A stretch of 64,000 bases of DNA, from contig NC_061773.1 in assembly GCF_022458985.1 (NCBI RefSeq), positions 19,998,001-20,062,000 on the forward strand, read 5' to 3'. Numbering within the stretch: the stretch's first letter is position 1; every line of letters starts with the position of its first letter. The position numbers and the translations under genes were made by a program. Below are positions 15,153 through 27,326 of the stretch, piece by piece. The stretch is from Mugil cephalus (Eukaryota > Chordata > Actinopteri > Mugiliformes > Mugilidae). Under the pieces are notes generated by a model, which did not search any database, was not told the origin of the DNA, and saw only the letters and a list, made by a program, of their open reading frames with translations.

Positions 15153-16680
15153 GGACTCTGAAGATCTTCAGAGGGTCATCATTGCCCTCACTTCCCTGTC
15201 TTGCCTTGTCTATATATCCCCTTTCCCGTGGCCCACTGTGTTATTCCTCAACGCCCAACATACAAGCAGCATCCCACTCATAGAGTATACTACTACACAC
15301 ACAAACATGCTGCAGTCACGTCCTTATGTATACAAAACACACATTTTCTATAAAAATACGAGTCTCCAAGCCCAAAGAACAGTTAAAGGAAACATTGTGG
15401 CATTTACTTGTACGATGCTTAATACTTCCCAGTGTTTCCCCTTGTACTCTTTCAGCGCAGCGGTGGTTCGGGCTAATCTTGTTTTTGGTTCCCTGTGTGT
15501 CGCTGCTTTCGCGCCCAGTTTTTGTTCCAATGACTTTTATTTGGAGACATTAAGTGGTAAAACGGTGCATTACTTCAATACACGTTTGTGTTCTTGATTT
15601 AAGTTAGACAAAGTAATGTTCTTCTTCTTTTTTTTTTTTTAAATCAAATTTACAGTGGCAGTGGTGGTGACCTCTTTATTTTCTTAGCCCGCCACTGCTG
15701 CACGAAGAGGAAACACTGCTCCCCTCATTTTATTCATTTGTGTTGTGGCTTAAATTAGTTTCACTCTTATACACTTGTTACCATGGTTTCACTTTACCTC
15801 ATATAAAAAAAAGAAAAAAAGTAAATCGTGATACTTAAGCAGAGGGTCATGTGTGTAGGTGCACATGTGGATCACATTAATATGCTGCCTGCTGATTCTT
15901 GTCAATTGGCATAGGATTGAGAAGTCCATCAGACAAGTGTGTACAGTTTTTTTTTTTTTTTCTTTCCTTGCACTTTTTCTGTCATCCTCAGTAACCGAAG
16001 ACTTGTTGAGACATCTCATATTGGAGCCACAATAAATGTAGTTGTAGCTCAGGTTGGGGACATCATGCGAACACAGACTCAGTTTCTTGATGTAAGTGCT
16101 GTTCCTCCATTGCGAAAATGAAGGTTTGTCTTGTAACCTATTATTCTTGATACAACATTTGACATGGGAGCGCATCAGACCGAGACAGCATGTCAATCTA
16201 CCTGATGGTTCTGGAGAGATTCTTTTCACGTATAAAAACATCATCCATAACTGAGTACTATTAGCTAGTACATTTCTTATTACTGTCAACTATTGCAAGA
16301 CTTTGTATATTTGCAGACCTCTCAATCATTGTGCGGAGGAGGCAAAAACGTTGTGTTGTAAATCTCCATATCTGACTTCGCCAGTTGCTCGTGTTGGCAA
16401 ACGATTAAGTGCTTGACATTCTTTTAACCGATCAGATCTTTACCTGTCTGTTCGTATTCTGTTAAAACTTTGAAATGCTTTATAGATTACGAGATAGCAT
16501 ACATACTGTAACTCTGAAAGACGAAAAAAAAATGTGTGTGGGGAGGGGGGGGTATTGGCATTCGTCATTATTATATTAGTATGATAAATGCATAGCATCT
16601 ACATTGTTTCAAAAATGTCTTTGCGTTTCAAATAATAAGGGTAATAAAAATCTTGAATAAAGCATCCTGTGTTAATGACA
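15153..16680 (+). other. rab7a: rab7a 3' untranslated region
   Basis: There is no coding potential. AATAAA hexamers lie at 16031-16036 and 16656-16661; the latter would give a 3' UTR of about 1.5 kb, typical for this gene. T-rich tracts occur at 15629 and 15948. The hmces mRNA ends from the other side around 16660, so the two tails meet here. Confidence 0.6.
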
Positions 16681-16825
16681 TTTATTGAAAAATTTGGAGT
16701 ATCTATTTTACATTTCACATCAGAACATGTACTTTTTTTTGTAATACTTGCCAAAATAGTAGAATAATAAAAAATAATAAGGCTTAATGGTCTTTCATTC
16801 ACTGCACAGTTTTCAGTTCATATAT

Positions 16826-18793
16826 TCACTTGGTTCTTGGTTTCTTATTGGTTCCCTGCAGCCACTGCTTCAGTCCTGTGGACTTGTGCTGAATCTTGTC
16901 TCGTTGCTCTTCTCTACCATCACTCATGTCAGATTCCTTCCTCTTTAAAGGGGAACCGCTCGCCAGCCAGCTTTTCATCATCTTACTGCTCGCTGTGGGC
17001 TTGGGCTCCTGGAAGTCAAGGGTCAAACTGATCAGCTGAAACTTTTCTGCATGCTAAATCAACTACAGCGCGTAAATTACCTTATTAAATGACCTCATAC
17101 CTTTTTGCTGTTGAGATCCACTGGCTCGAGGCACTTAGGAACGTTGTTGCGCGTGTTGTTGACTAACGTAGACACGGGGTGGAAAGTCAAAATGTTTTTA
17201 GACTCGAGCAGCTTCAGAGCATCTAGAGACTTCACCTTTCCAAAATCAAGCCATCGCCTCACTTCATCCTCTCCATCCAGGATAGCTGGCATCCTTAAAT
17301 ACAATCAAAAAGTAATTAACGATTAAATATTTAATATAAATTAAATATAATGCACGATCTTCATCGGCAATACGTACCTGTTATGGATGCTCTCTAAATT
17401 GGGGGCAGCATTCACAGTGATGATGCTGTATGTGTAAAGAGGTTCTCCACCACCTGGTGGTGTCCAGCAATCAAACACTCCAGCCATAGTCAGCAACCTC
17501 CATCCAGTCCACTCACCTGGTGCCTCTTCGCCCTAATTAACATACAGCAAAGAAAATTGGCACATTTCATGAAAAAGTAGTACTTAATACTGGTACGGTC
17601 ATGAGTTTTTCCTCTAACATCGGAACATCATAGGTTTATGATACTTGGAATGCCAGAGAAACACCTGGTGGACATGTGGACATTTTTTTGACTTGCTTCC
17701 TCTGCCACACAGGAAATTTTCACAAAGTGTAATTTCCGTTAAAGCTGCATTCTCTCCACTTTTCCTTTTTGAGACGAAAGATGAAATGTTCACGGTGCTT
17801 ATAGTGCTCCAGAAAACCCAGTACAAACCTTTCCCGCAGGGCGCACGGCCTCCGAATTCTTCTTATGACTTATTGTTGCGGGGTCACCCTCTTTTCTCTC
17901 CTGGCCGGGCTCCTGAACCTGGGGGAAGTAGATGAAGTAGGGCTGCTTGCCTTTTTCCAACTTCTGCCACTCGTAAAAACCGTCAGCCAGGACGACGCAG
18001 CGCTGCCCTTTGACGAAGGGATCCTTCAAGGAAATATAAAACGAACTGATAAGACATTCCAGTGCGCAGACATAAAGCACGGGAAAGGTAACACAACTGC
18101 CACGCACCTTGTACGACTTCTTCTCCAATATATTCTCACTGCGGCAGTTGCTGGTATTGAACTGCATCTTCTTGGGGTCGTCCCCCTTGAACCAGGCAGG
18201 TACCAGACCCCAACGCATGCAGGTCAACACACGCTCCTTCCTAGAAGCATTCTGAAGGCAAACACAAGGGATGGACACAGCAACATGTGCATTTACATTA
18301 AATAATGTTATATAACCAGAACCTAAGATTTTTGAGGCTTGCTGTTATTGGATATATTATGTCGGTGCTTAAGGTCACAAGAGATATACAAATAAACATT
18401 TTCCATATGCAAGTAGAGTGGGTTTTCATATTATTATTATTATTATAGGTTAGACAAGTTAATATTTTGTACCTACATTTTTAAGTTTGGCGCCTTTCAC
18501 ACGAATAGCATTCATGCATGGAAGGACACACGTGACTGCATCTTCAAGGTAAGTAAAGTAAAACACTCCGGTGCATGTTTAGCTTGCTAGTTGCACTTAG
18601 TTACCTCGTCCAAATGCCTCCCTGACAGCAGGACCGGATTCATGGACTGGGGGTTCTTGTTGTAAGAAGGTTGGTATTTGTCTGCGTCTCCATCCCTCCA
18701 CCGGGGCTGTCTCCTCTTACCCCCTTTGCTCCTGTACGAGCAGGCTCGACTCACCTCGTCGGGAGCGAGTGTGCATGCAGTCCTTCCACACAT
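16826..18793 (-). CDS. hmces: HMCES, SRAP-domain abasic-site crosslinking protein (6 coding exons)
   Basis: HMCES shields abasic sites in single-stranded DNA at replication forks by forming a thiazolidine DNA-protein crosslink through its Cys2. Exons on the minus strand are 18793-18605, 18251-18108, 18023-17829, 17532-17378, 17293-17101 and 17035-16826, giving 361 aa (human 354). The protein opens MCGRTAC, so the catalytic Cys2 is present. Other active-site residues are visible: Asn95 in FNTSNCRS, Glu129 in ADGFYEWQ and His226 in SIHNRMPAIL. The C-terminal part is basic and less conserved, ending [17 protein letters not shown], like the human C-terminal QWLKR segment. For the last exon the acceptor ending at 17036 was chosen because it alone keeps frame. 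It is convergent with rab7a. Confidence 0.96.
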
Positions 18794-18819
18794 TTTAGTT
18801 TTCCCGAGAGAGCAACCTG

Positions 18820-19125
18820 AGAAAGACACAGGCTGGTTATGAAACCCGTCTGCCGTATTAGCGGGCTAGCTTGACTCGCAAAACAATCCCATTAAAAAAA
18901 CAAAAACAAAAAAAACACTGCTAGACTCACCAGTTTTTTTCAGTGTTTTTGCGTATATCTAAAGGTCGCACAGCTGTCCTCACTGTGTATGGACAATGTC
19001 GTGAGCGTGCGTGCAGCTATGTATCTTCTTTTTCTAATGCAGTGCAGGAACTTGCCTGGACAAGAGGAGCCGTGACGTGACCCCGCCCCCTTCCTCTGTG
19101 TGGTTGAGCCAAGATGGCGGCAGAA
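18820..19125 (-). promoter_or_regulatory. hmces: hmces promoter and 5' non-coding exon
   Basis: On the minus strand a donor GTGAGTCT begins at 18930, and an acceptor near 18821 joins it to the coding exon, so a non-coding first exon probably lies at about 18931-19060. Upstream are a GC box (CCCCGCCCCC at 19081-19090) and a YY1-type AAGATGGCGGC at 19111-19121, the usual parts of a TATA-less housekeeping promoter. Confidence 0.5.
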
Positions 19126-19970
19126 CCGAGAGTATTCAAAACGAAAAAAACAAGTCAACACCGGATTCAACCATGACACAGCATAACATTACTTATATGA
19201 GGCCTTGACTTTAATATGCCACCGAATGTAACAGTACCACAATAAACTAAGACTTAGACAGACAAAAATGCTAAAAAAAAAAAAAAAGATTTAAAAACTA
19301 CATTAACTAAAACTGTATTACTAGGATTTTCAAAAAGATATGTTCATAGTAAAAATGAACAAATGACGTGAAGAGAAACCAAATTAGTCAATACAGTAGA
19401 TTAGCCTTGTAAATTAATAATAGTTCATTAGATAATTAGACTTAGATAGACTTTAATCATCCACGAGGGAAAGTGTTTGGTCACAGTAGCGTAGTTGCAC
19501 ATAAAAGGAACAAGAAGAACTATAAATAAGAAGAAAGATCAAATAAAATGAGATTAAAATAAAACATAAGTAATATCAGGAAAAATAAAATAGATAGAAA
19601 ATGGTGTAAGCAAAAAAAATGTACAGAATTAGGATATGAAACAGTGACGGAAGAATAAACATATATATAGCCCTCTCATTTCGCTCCGTATGATTACAAA
19701 ATAGACAACAAAATAGGCGTGACAAATATATTATAAAATTAAAATATAAAATAATGCATTATGAAATATTGTATTCTATTTAACGTTACGTTTGGCCTCT
19801 CAACCTTGAACGGACGTTGCTTTATGCTGATAGAATAAAAATAAATTAAAAAAAACTGTGTGAATAGTTCAAAACTAAAGCCATTATTGTGTATTAAATC
19901 CTGTGTTTTGCTGCTTTAATATTTAGCCAAAAATATAGACACTCATTACCCGGTTGGCGTTAGCGGCTTA
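19126..19970. other. AT-rich spacer with LINE-tail-like repeat
   Basis: No gene is seen. From about 19437 to 19560 the words TAGACTTTAATCATCCACGAG and GTCACAGTAGC resemble the 3' tail of a common teleost retroposon; related tails occur near 27757 and 39143. The rest is A/T-rich with ATAAAATA-type low complexity. Confidence 0.5.
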
Positions 19971-19977
19971 TCCGGCT

Positions 19978-19999
19978 GTTGCCACGGTAACAGTAAACA
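19978..19999 (+). promoter_or_regulatory. ttll3: RFX X-box followed by a forkhead site, ttll3 promoter
   Basis: GTTGCCACGGTAAC at 19978-19991 fits the RFX X-box (GTNRCC-N-RGYAAC type) on both half-sites. One base further, GTAAACA at 19993-19999 is a forkhead core of the FOXJ1 kind. They sit about 60 bp before a splice donor (CAACAG|GTGAGA, 20059/20060) that would end the 5' exon of ttll3. RFX and FOXJ1 are the established activators of motile-cilia genes and Ttll3 acts on ciliary tubulin, so the arrangement is functionally sensible. Confidence 0.7.
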
Positions 20000-21690
20000 G
20001 GTAACAGCATCGTGAGTTCCTCCACTGAAACTCAACCGGCACCGAAGTTACCTCAACAGGTGAGAGAAAACAAACTCCACGATGCTCAGCTTAAAATGTA
20101 TTAAGCTTACTGTGACATTTAACACCTTAGGAGGTTGCAGGAGTTGACAGTCGCTTGGTGCATTTGCACTAAGGAGGGTAAGGAGTTTATCAATGACGGG
20201 GCTGTGTGGTTTCTCTTGAACAGTCAGCGATGCTAGATAAATTCACAGTTTGACCTATAACATGTGGTGACTTTTTAAGATTTTAATGCGTCTTCTTGCT
20301 CTCTATGTCCTGTTCTGGACTCCTGTTCAACAGGTAACTGAAGGAAGTATTACACCCTGCCTGTGGTGTTAGGTATAAAGCTGACAGGTGTAGCCAACCT
20401 GTCTCTTACAAAGCAACTTGACCCAGTTTATAGCCTCCTGCAGTACAAGACCAGTAGTCGGAGATGCTTGAAGCCGTTTACAGAGTTTTTACCATTGTCT
20501 AATAACTAATAAGTCTTTACAATGTATATTTGTCTCCCCATGCCAGACGGTGTCCTCTGCAGCAGTTTGTGTCTAACCAAACCATGATACAAAAGGAAAT
20601 GTCCTCCTGAAGTATGAGCGTCGATGTCAACACGGAGACCACCAGGTCTGGACAGGCTGTTCAGGGTCCGGAGGGACAGGGAGTCTTTGCACTGTGTCCA
20701 GATGAAGGTGAGAGACAGGATGCTGCAAGGGAAACACTTCGCTTGTCTGTATTTCCTGACACTAGGCACATTATTTTGAAAATTTAGGTACGTTTCTTGA
20801 CATGCTAATCAAAGTCTGCATCAAAATGATTTTCCACATTGGCTCACAATTCTTGTGTCAGCCTTGTGTCGGTCCTTTTAACATCTGTCCAACACCTCTG
20901 CAATGACTTAACTGATCAACAAACTATTCTTTATTTGTTGCTACTTGCTGCTGAGGGATAAACTTATTTCTAAACTGAAACTGAAAACTCAAAAGATGTA
21001 CGACTTCACACCTCCAGACGGCTTGGCCTTTGCCTCCATAGACATGGACTACACTGAATTAATCATGCGGTCACACTCAGGACAGATGGCCAAACGTTTG
21101 AACACTAAAGGCGTGTATTAATCTTTCATGATTTTGCTCTTCGTGGCTCCATGCTGTAAATGTCAAGCATGACGCCTCTAGTTATATTGTCTCTGTGATT
21201 AGTGTGGTGTACTCACCACTTCCAGATGTTCAGTTGTACATCGTACTCACTTTTCGATAGAGTGTATATCCATTACAAGAAACTGCATCCACATAATTAT
21301 ACTACTATTACATGGCATTATATTTTACCTGAGTCTTTGTACAAATGCTCTTACTGCAGGAGTAACCAGAGGCACGTTAAAGGTCGAGCCATGCATTCAA
21401 GAAGAAGCCAAAACCAGTACGTGTGCCCTGAAATGAAAATGCTGCATGACTAAGTGGGGGTTGTTTTCTGCTCATACTGTATAACGAACCGCATGAACAT
21501 TGTCATCTTGGTTGAGCTCAGGAGACGAGACAGGTTTCGAGGTTAGGGTAGGGTTTAGGTTATTTTAAGAAACGAAAGCGGTATTTCTTCTGCGAGTGAA
21601 ACGTTACTGTGGGTTTGTATGTCAGTTACACGTGCTGAGGTCAAAGTTTGCCGTGGTTCGGTCAGCCTACCTGTTCTCAACCCAGACAGA

Positions 21691-24600
21691 ATGAGGGCAG
21701 CCAAGGCGTTTGCAGATAAAGCTGTCAAGGTGAGCTTACATGGCTGGATGTATTCAAATCATTTATGTAGTCACGTAAATGTATGATTGCTTCCAGAAGG
21801 ACTCTATCATTTGTGGTGTGTGTTTGCTGTCTGTCTGTCCTCTCAGATGCATAAGGTGTTCTCTGTCCAGGGTCCTTACCCTGTCATCAGGGCGGCATTG
21901 AGGGCTAGAGGTTGGGTTGAGCGACGTAAGCACTCCTCTAAACAGCCACTACACCATCGTCAGGCCGAAGACAGCAGAGCCAGCTCGAATGATGGTGATG
22001 ACAGCGACGATTCAGACGGTGAGCTCGAAGAATGTGAGACGTCATATTCCTGTTTTTACTTAGTGTGGCTGTGATTGGTTTATGTCCCCCCATCTTAATA
22101 ACGTTGGTCATTCTTCTCAGACAACTCAGACGATGTTGAAAAAGATCAGGACCCTAGCAGACTACATGATATCATGGTAACAAAAAAAAAAAAAAAAGAA
22201 AAGAAAACCTTTTCTTGTTTTAGGTTGTAAGCCAGCCTGAAGTTTAGGCAAATTGGTTTATGGTTAGTAAAAGCAAAACTCAATGGATCATCACTCTTTC
22301 AATCCCGTAGTCTCGCATGGTACGGAATGAAATGGTTTATTTCTTCTGGACAAGCCGTAGAGAAGCCATCAACAATAACAACTTGCAGAAAGAACAGATC
22401 ACCAATCATTTCACAAAGGCAGGCAGCTTCACCACCAAGGTATATTTATAAAGTATGTTTATGTTACTTTCTTACGACCAAATGTGCCTCTTCTCAGTGC
22501 TCCTGTTTCCTCTGACAGGTGGGATTGTGCGTGAACCTGAGAAACCTGCATTGGTTTGATTCGGCTGACCCGGACACCTTCTTCCCCCGCTGTTACAGAC
22601 TAGCAGCACGGGATGAGAAGCATGCATTCATTGGTCAGATCTGATTTTACTTTTCTTGGCATGTAATCTTTGGATCTCTCTGGATATCTGAAAGGGAAAT
22701 GATATTTGTAATTGAAGCTGTTTGACTTCAGTTAGTAGTGAGAGTAGTATTGATCAATCATGTTTAAATGGCCTTCGGTTTTATGCAGGTAAACAGTCGG
22801 TAAGGAGAGTAAAAAGAGGCAGAAACATCTTCTGTTGCCCCCAGAGGCTAAGTGAGCGTCCTTCTTCTTTACCCAGAGACTGATTTCTGTCTCCATCCTC
22901 TGTGTAGAGGACTACAGGAGGACAGCCTGCATTAGCCTTCTGAAGTACATCGTGGAGAGGGATCAGGGTGTTCCTAGACAGGAAATAAGCCACATCATTA
23001 AGACTGTTCGGGGTAGGACCACCTCCCAAATCTCTTTAAATTAGTGTGGCATTGTGAAAACAACTATCAATTCATCCGTTTATTTTTTTTTTCCCCCCAC
23101 GTACGAACAGGCCAGAGGAAGCAAAGCAAACGGCGGAGTACACCAGTGGTCCTTCCTCAAATGATCAGCATCGCACTCAAAGTGTGCCAGGATTTCCTTG
23201 AGAGTCGGGAGCACACCGACATAGACATAAGCTTGGAGACGCCGCAAACACTTAAAGAAGAGGAGTGGGCAGAGTTTATTGACAGCTACTACCTCGTTGT
23301 TCAGTGAGTGTGCGTCAGTACAAGTGTGAGGGAACCAACATGCTCTTTAGTGTCTTACTACGCCGCCCTTTCCTTCTGCTTTCACGCCCAGTGGTGGAGC
23401 TGAGATTGGGAGCGGCGACCATTCTGTGTCCTGCTGCAAGGCCATGCTGCAGAGACTGCGGGAGGTCAGTCCACAGCTGGACATAGACGGCATACACAAC
23501 ATCTGGATCATCAAACCTGGAGCAATGTCCAGAGGCAGAGGTGAGAAGTCAGACACGCTCAGACGGTTCGCGTGACAGCTCACCAAGTTCTGGCTGACTT
23601 GCTCCACCTGACTTATAGGCATCAAATGCTTCAAGCGTCTAGATCAGATCCTCAGGCTGGTGGACCACGACCCGACCCTTATAAAGGAAAGCAAGTGGGT
23701 GGTGCAGAAGTACCTGGAGCGCCCCATGCTGGTCCATGGCACCAAGTTTGACGTGCGCCAGTGGTTTCTGGTCACTGACTGGAACCCTCTGACTGTGTGG
23801 TTCTACAAAAAGTGCTACTTGCGCTTTTCCACACAGCCTTACTCGCTGGACACACTGGACAGGTAAGACGTCAGTGTTACTAAAAAACATGGGTGGAAAT
23901 GACAGGCGGAAAGCAGATATGAAACCAGACTGATATAGAAATACGAGAAGTGAGAAAAATGTTGTTTTGCATGTCATTTTTGGCGGGAGCTTTGATTTCA
24001 CATCTGTACGTGTCCTGAATAGCTGTTTGGGTTCTCCTTTGGGTATATTTAAATCAGCGTGTGTTTGCTTTCATTAACTGTTGCATTAAATGCTCAAATC
24101 AACTGGAGAAAGTGACACCAGAGATGAGCTTTTATCTGCAGATGGAAGAAGTCAGTGCTTTACATATCTTTACATATTGATTGTAAACTATATGCAAGTG
24201 GGAGAAAGACAAAGAAGCACAGGACTAGAAAAATTATGAATTAAGAGTTTAGTTAGCAGAGAAGAAGTTGGCTCATGAACTCTTTGGCCAGCTACTGTAT
24301 ATGGAAATAATACACTCATTATCTGACTTTGTGACTGTGACAGAGAGGGTAAACAGGGAATTAGTAAACAATTGACAATGGAATCCACCCATTCCTGGTT
24401 CATTTACATGAAGAAGGAAACTCCATCTGCCATCTACTTTTCATGGGTTGATTCTGACTAAATATGTCCGAACTTACCCTAATCCTAACCACTTAGCCTG
24501 ATCCTGAGTGCTGGAATCTAATGATCACAACCATCATCGTCACACACACTATTAGAAATATACTGGATTGGACACGTTGGTGGCCTAAAGGTTCAGGCAG

Positions 24601-25848
24601 GGACTAGGAAACACATCCTCAGTTTGCAACAAATTAAAAACACTAATATTTTAAGGAGAACTGTAAATGTCTGTGTCATTACATGAAAAGTATTATAATA
24701 AACGGCAGAAGGTTTGCATGTATCAACAACCAATACCACTGTCCACTTATTTTATCTAATCTTCATCCTTTTTATTCTTCCAGCTCTGTTCACTTGTGTA
24801 ATAACTCTATCCAGAAGCACCTGAGGCCCTCCCAACGACGCCATCGAGGCATCCCGGCAGACAACATGTGGTCGGATGACCAGTTCAGGACCTTTCTGTC
24901 CAGCCAGGGGCAGGAAGCTCAGTGGGAGACTGTTGTAGTCCCAGAAATGAAGAAGGCTGTGATCCACGCGTTACAGACAGCACAGGATCTGATGGACTCA
25001 CGCAAAAACACATTTGAACTGTATGGTGCTGATTTTATGTTAGGTAGGATGGGCTCTATGTATATGCCTTATGGTCTATTTTAAAAGCTGTAAGTAGATA
25101 ACACGACACCATTTAAATAGCACTTTGTATTTTAAATATTTTCCATGAACTTGATGTTATTTTTTCTGTTTGTTTTTCAGGTTGTGATCTTCATCCATGG
25201 TTAATAGAAATCAATGCCAGCCCCACGATGGCCCCCTCCACCCCTGTGACAGCCCGACTCTGTTATGCTGTGCAGGAGGACACATTAAGAGTCGTCCTCG
25301 ATCGGAGAGTTGATCGCACCGCAAGCACCGGAGACTTTCAGCTCATATATAGACAGGTAAGCAACACTTGTCCATCCACTTTAGATAATAATGCACATTA
25401 AAATCATCAGAATACAATACTTTCATGTATTTTCTATCTCTAGGCAGCAGTAGAAGTCCCTCAGTATGTAGGAGTCAACCTGCTTGTTGAGGGATACGCA
25501 ATCAAATGCCCCTGCCCACTGCCACCACTGAGGTCCTCCAACTGTGCCGCATCAAAACCCAGGGTCCCTGTCGAAAAGAAGGATCCCGAAGCTAAAAAAG
25601 TAAAGCCGCTGCCCAAGAGGTTTTTGAAGAATGCAGAGACTCAGCCTAAAAACACCAGCAGTGGGGTTCTGCCACCTCCTCCTGTTTCCTCCGAGCAGCC
25701 CGGGCTCATGTCCACTCAAACATTCACACTTTACCTGCCAATGAGTGTGAACAAGTCCATCCACACACCTGCTAGTCGCCAGTCACACTCGCCGCTTTTG
25801 TGGAAGAGGAGAGCAGAGGTACCGAAGGTGCGCCCTGAGAAAGTCTAA
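21691..25848 (+). CDS. ttll3: TTLL3 tubulin monoglycylase (12 exons placed; N-terminus uncertain)
   Basis: TTLL3 initiates glycine side chains on tubulin tails in cilia and flagella, using ATP. Exons placed: 21691-21729, 21847-22018, 22121-22176, 22311-22439, 22519-22633, 22908-23012, 23111-23303, 23392-23540, 23619-23862, 24784-25043, 25181-25356 and 25444-25848, all in phase, about 680 aa. Family blocks include [17 protein letters not shown], the ATP-grasp core [45 protein letters not shown] and [16 protein letters not shown]; the C-terminal tail is basic and Pro-rich. The start is unsettled. The frame stays open upstream ([10 protein letters not shown] precedes the chosen ATG, with another ATG at 21619), and an acceptor at 21665 implies earlier coding exon(s). 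ATGs at 20614 and 20624 sit in an exon-like stretch ending at a donor at 20710, but its phase does not join directly. A second donor for exon 2 lies at 22033. Confidence 0.92.
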
Positions 25849-26340
25849 CTTCTTTGCTCTACAAGTGCCAAGAAAAAAAGTACAAATGGAGGTTGTTCCC
25901 CAAAGAACTGACACACATCTTTTTTACAAGCTATCTTGATCTACCTCTCAATAAAGTCACAATTAAGCCATACTGTTTCAATCACTTTAAAAAAAAGGCC
26001 AAAACATTAATACTCATCAATAGAAAGTGAAAGTAGCTTGAAGTAGCTCACAGTAGCTGTGAAGGCTCTTATCCACAGAGCCCAGCATCAACAGCACATA
26101 ACAAACACTGGGTGGCAGTAACACCCAGGGGAAAATATAACGCACATTTCCACCAAGAAGAGACGAGGGAACAGCAGCATGGTCCTGACAGCAGACAGGA
26201 TATACTGCATGAAGTCCTACAGTTACTCACAAAAATACATAACAACTGAATATGACAACACGTGAGGTGTCACATCCAGGTTCAGAGCTCGTATATACAG
26301 GATCTGAAGTGGATTTCTGAATAATATAAAATCTGATTAG
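25849..26340 (+). other. ttll3: ttll3 3' UTR and flank
   Basis: A canonical AATAAA at 25950-25955 gives a short 3' UTR of about 125 nt. From there to 26340 no gene or clear repeat is recognised, except a local GAAGTAGCT/CAGTAGCT redundancy near 26037-26060. Confidence 0.6.
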
Positions 26341-26344
26341 AGCA

Positions 26345-26820
26345 CTGCTTTTAAAGTCATGGTGAAACACAGATTAGAGACTAAGTGGGAAGGCTTTCTC
26401 ATAATTTTTACAGACGGGGGCTACAGATCCTGGAAGAGTGGCCGATCTGGTTTTGCTTTTTTTTATTCCAGAATATGACACTGTAAAGCTCATCCGAATG
26501 TCTGAGGGGGCATCGGTCTATACAACACAGCTGCCTGCTATTATGTGGGCTCTAAAGTGGGTGGAGGAGTTCAGGCCAGAGGGGGCTGTCATCTGCTCTG
26601 ATTCAGCATCAGTATTAGAAATTTTGGAAAAGATGAATTTGGGAGCTTGTCCAGACCTTGTTATTGAATTATTAATGCTGTTGTATAGAACTGAAAAAGG
26701 TCTCAGTTGGGTTTCTCTGGGTGCCTGCCCATGCAGGGGTGGATGGAAATGAGACAGCAGATAAGGCAGCTAATCTGATTCTAAGAAGAAAGACTGACTT
26801 ACCGGTGTGTATTGGTGTGT
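26345..26820 (+). mobile_element. LINE remnant with RNase H domain (I/Nimb-like)
   Basis: A plus-strand reading gives IIFTDGG, then after a frame change RSGFAFFIPEYDTVKLIRMSE, QLPAIMWALKWVEEF, VICSDSASVLEILE, and after another change VPAHAGVDGNETADKAA. This is the RNase H order D...E...D with the C-terminal PAH-G--GNE-AD motif found at the end of I-, Nimb- or Tad-type LINE polyproteins. Its frames are broken, no reverse-transcriptase part is left, and the 3' end near 26820 has a short GTGT tract. It is a dead fragment in the ttll3-uqcrc1 interval; 26821-27300 holds nothing else beyond the presumed uqcrc1 promoter. Confidence 0.8.
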
Positions 26821-27326
26821 GTGTGTAAGAGAGTGGTGATCTGGCACCAAAGACAGATTTAAAGTAGTGCAGCAGAAGCAGTGGGAGAATAGGGAGAAAG
26901 GACACCACTCTTTCTCCATGCAAAACAGTGTAATAATGACTAAACAGTGCTATCTTGGAAAACTAACATAACTGTGTTTACAGCAAGAGTCAGGTTAGGA
27001 CATGAGTGTTTGAAGAGGGTGCTTTCATGAATGAAAGAATAGAAAAACAATATACTGTGGGACATTATTTATTTATTCATTTATTTATTTTTGTACAATA
27101 TACCTTTTAAACTCGTCATCCAGTGCCAGGTCCAGATTATTAACGTAGTCCTGGATTTTGTAATAACGACAGGCGTTTTCTCCCTTTGAAGCACTACCAT
27201 AATTAACCAGTGAGAGGCAGCAACACGACGCCTCAATACATCTAACCTGCTGGATTAGAAGGCGAAGAAGAAGAACAAGCCTCAGCAGACTCGTCCTGGT
27301 CCTGGTCTCTCTAACTCTTCTAAGAA

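Noticed and set aside
15789-16289. A 166-aa minus-strand frame in the rab7a 3' UTR
   Set aside because: It has no splice context, low-complexity Phe/Lys ends and no recognisable family; it is an open frame by chance in AT-rich UTR.
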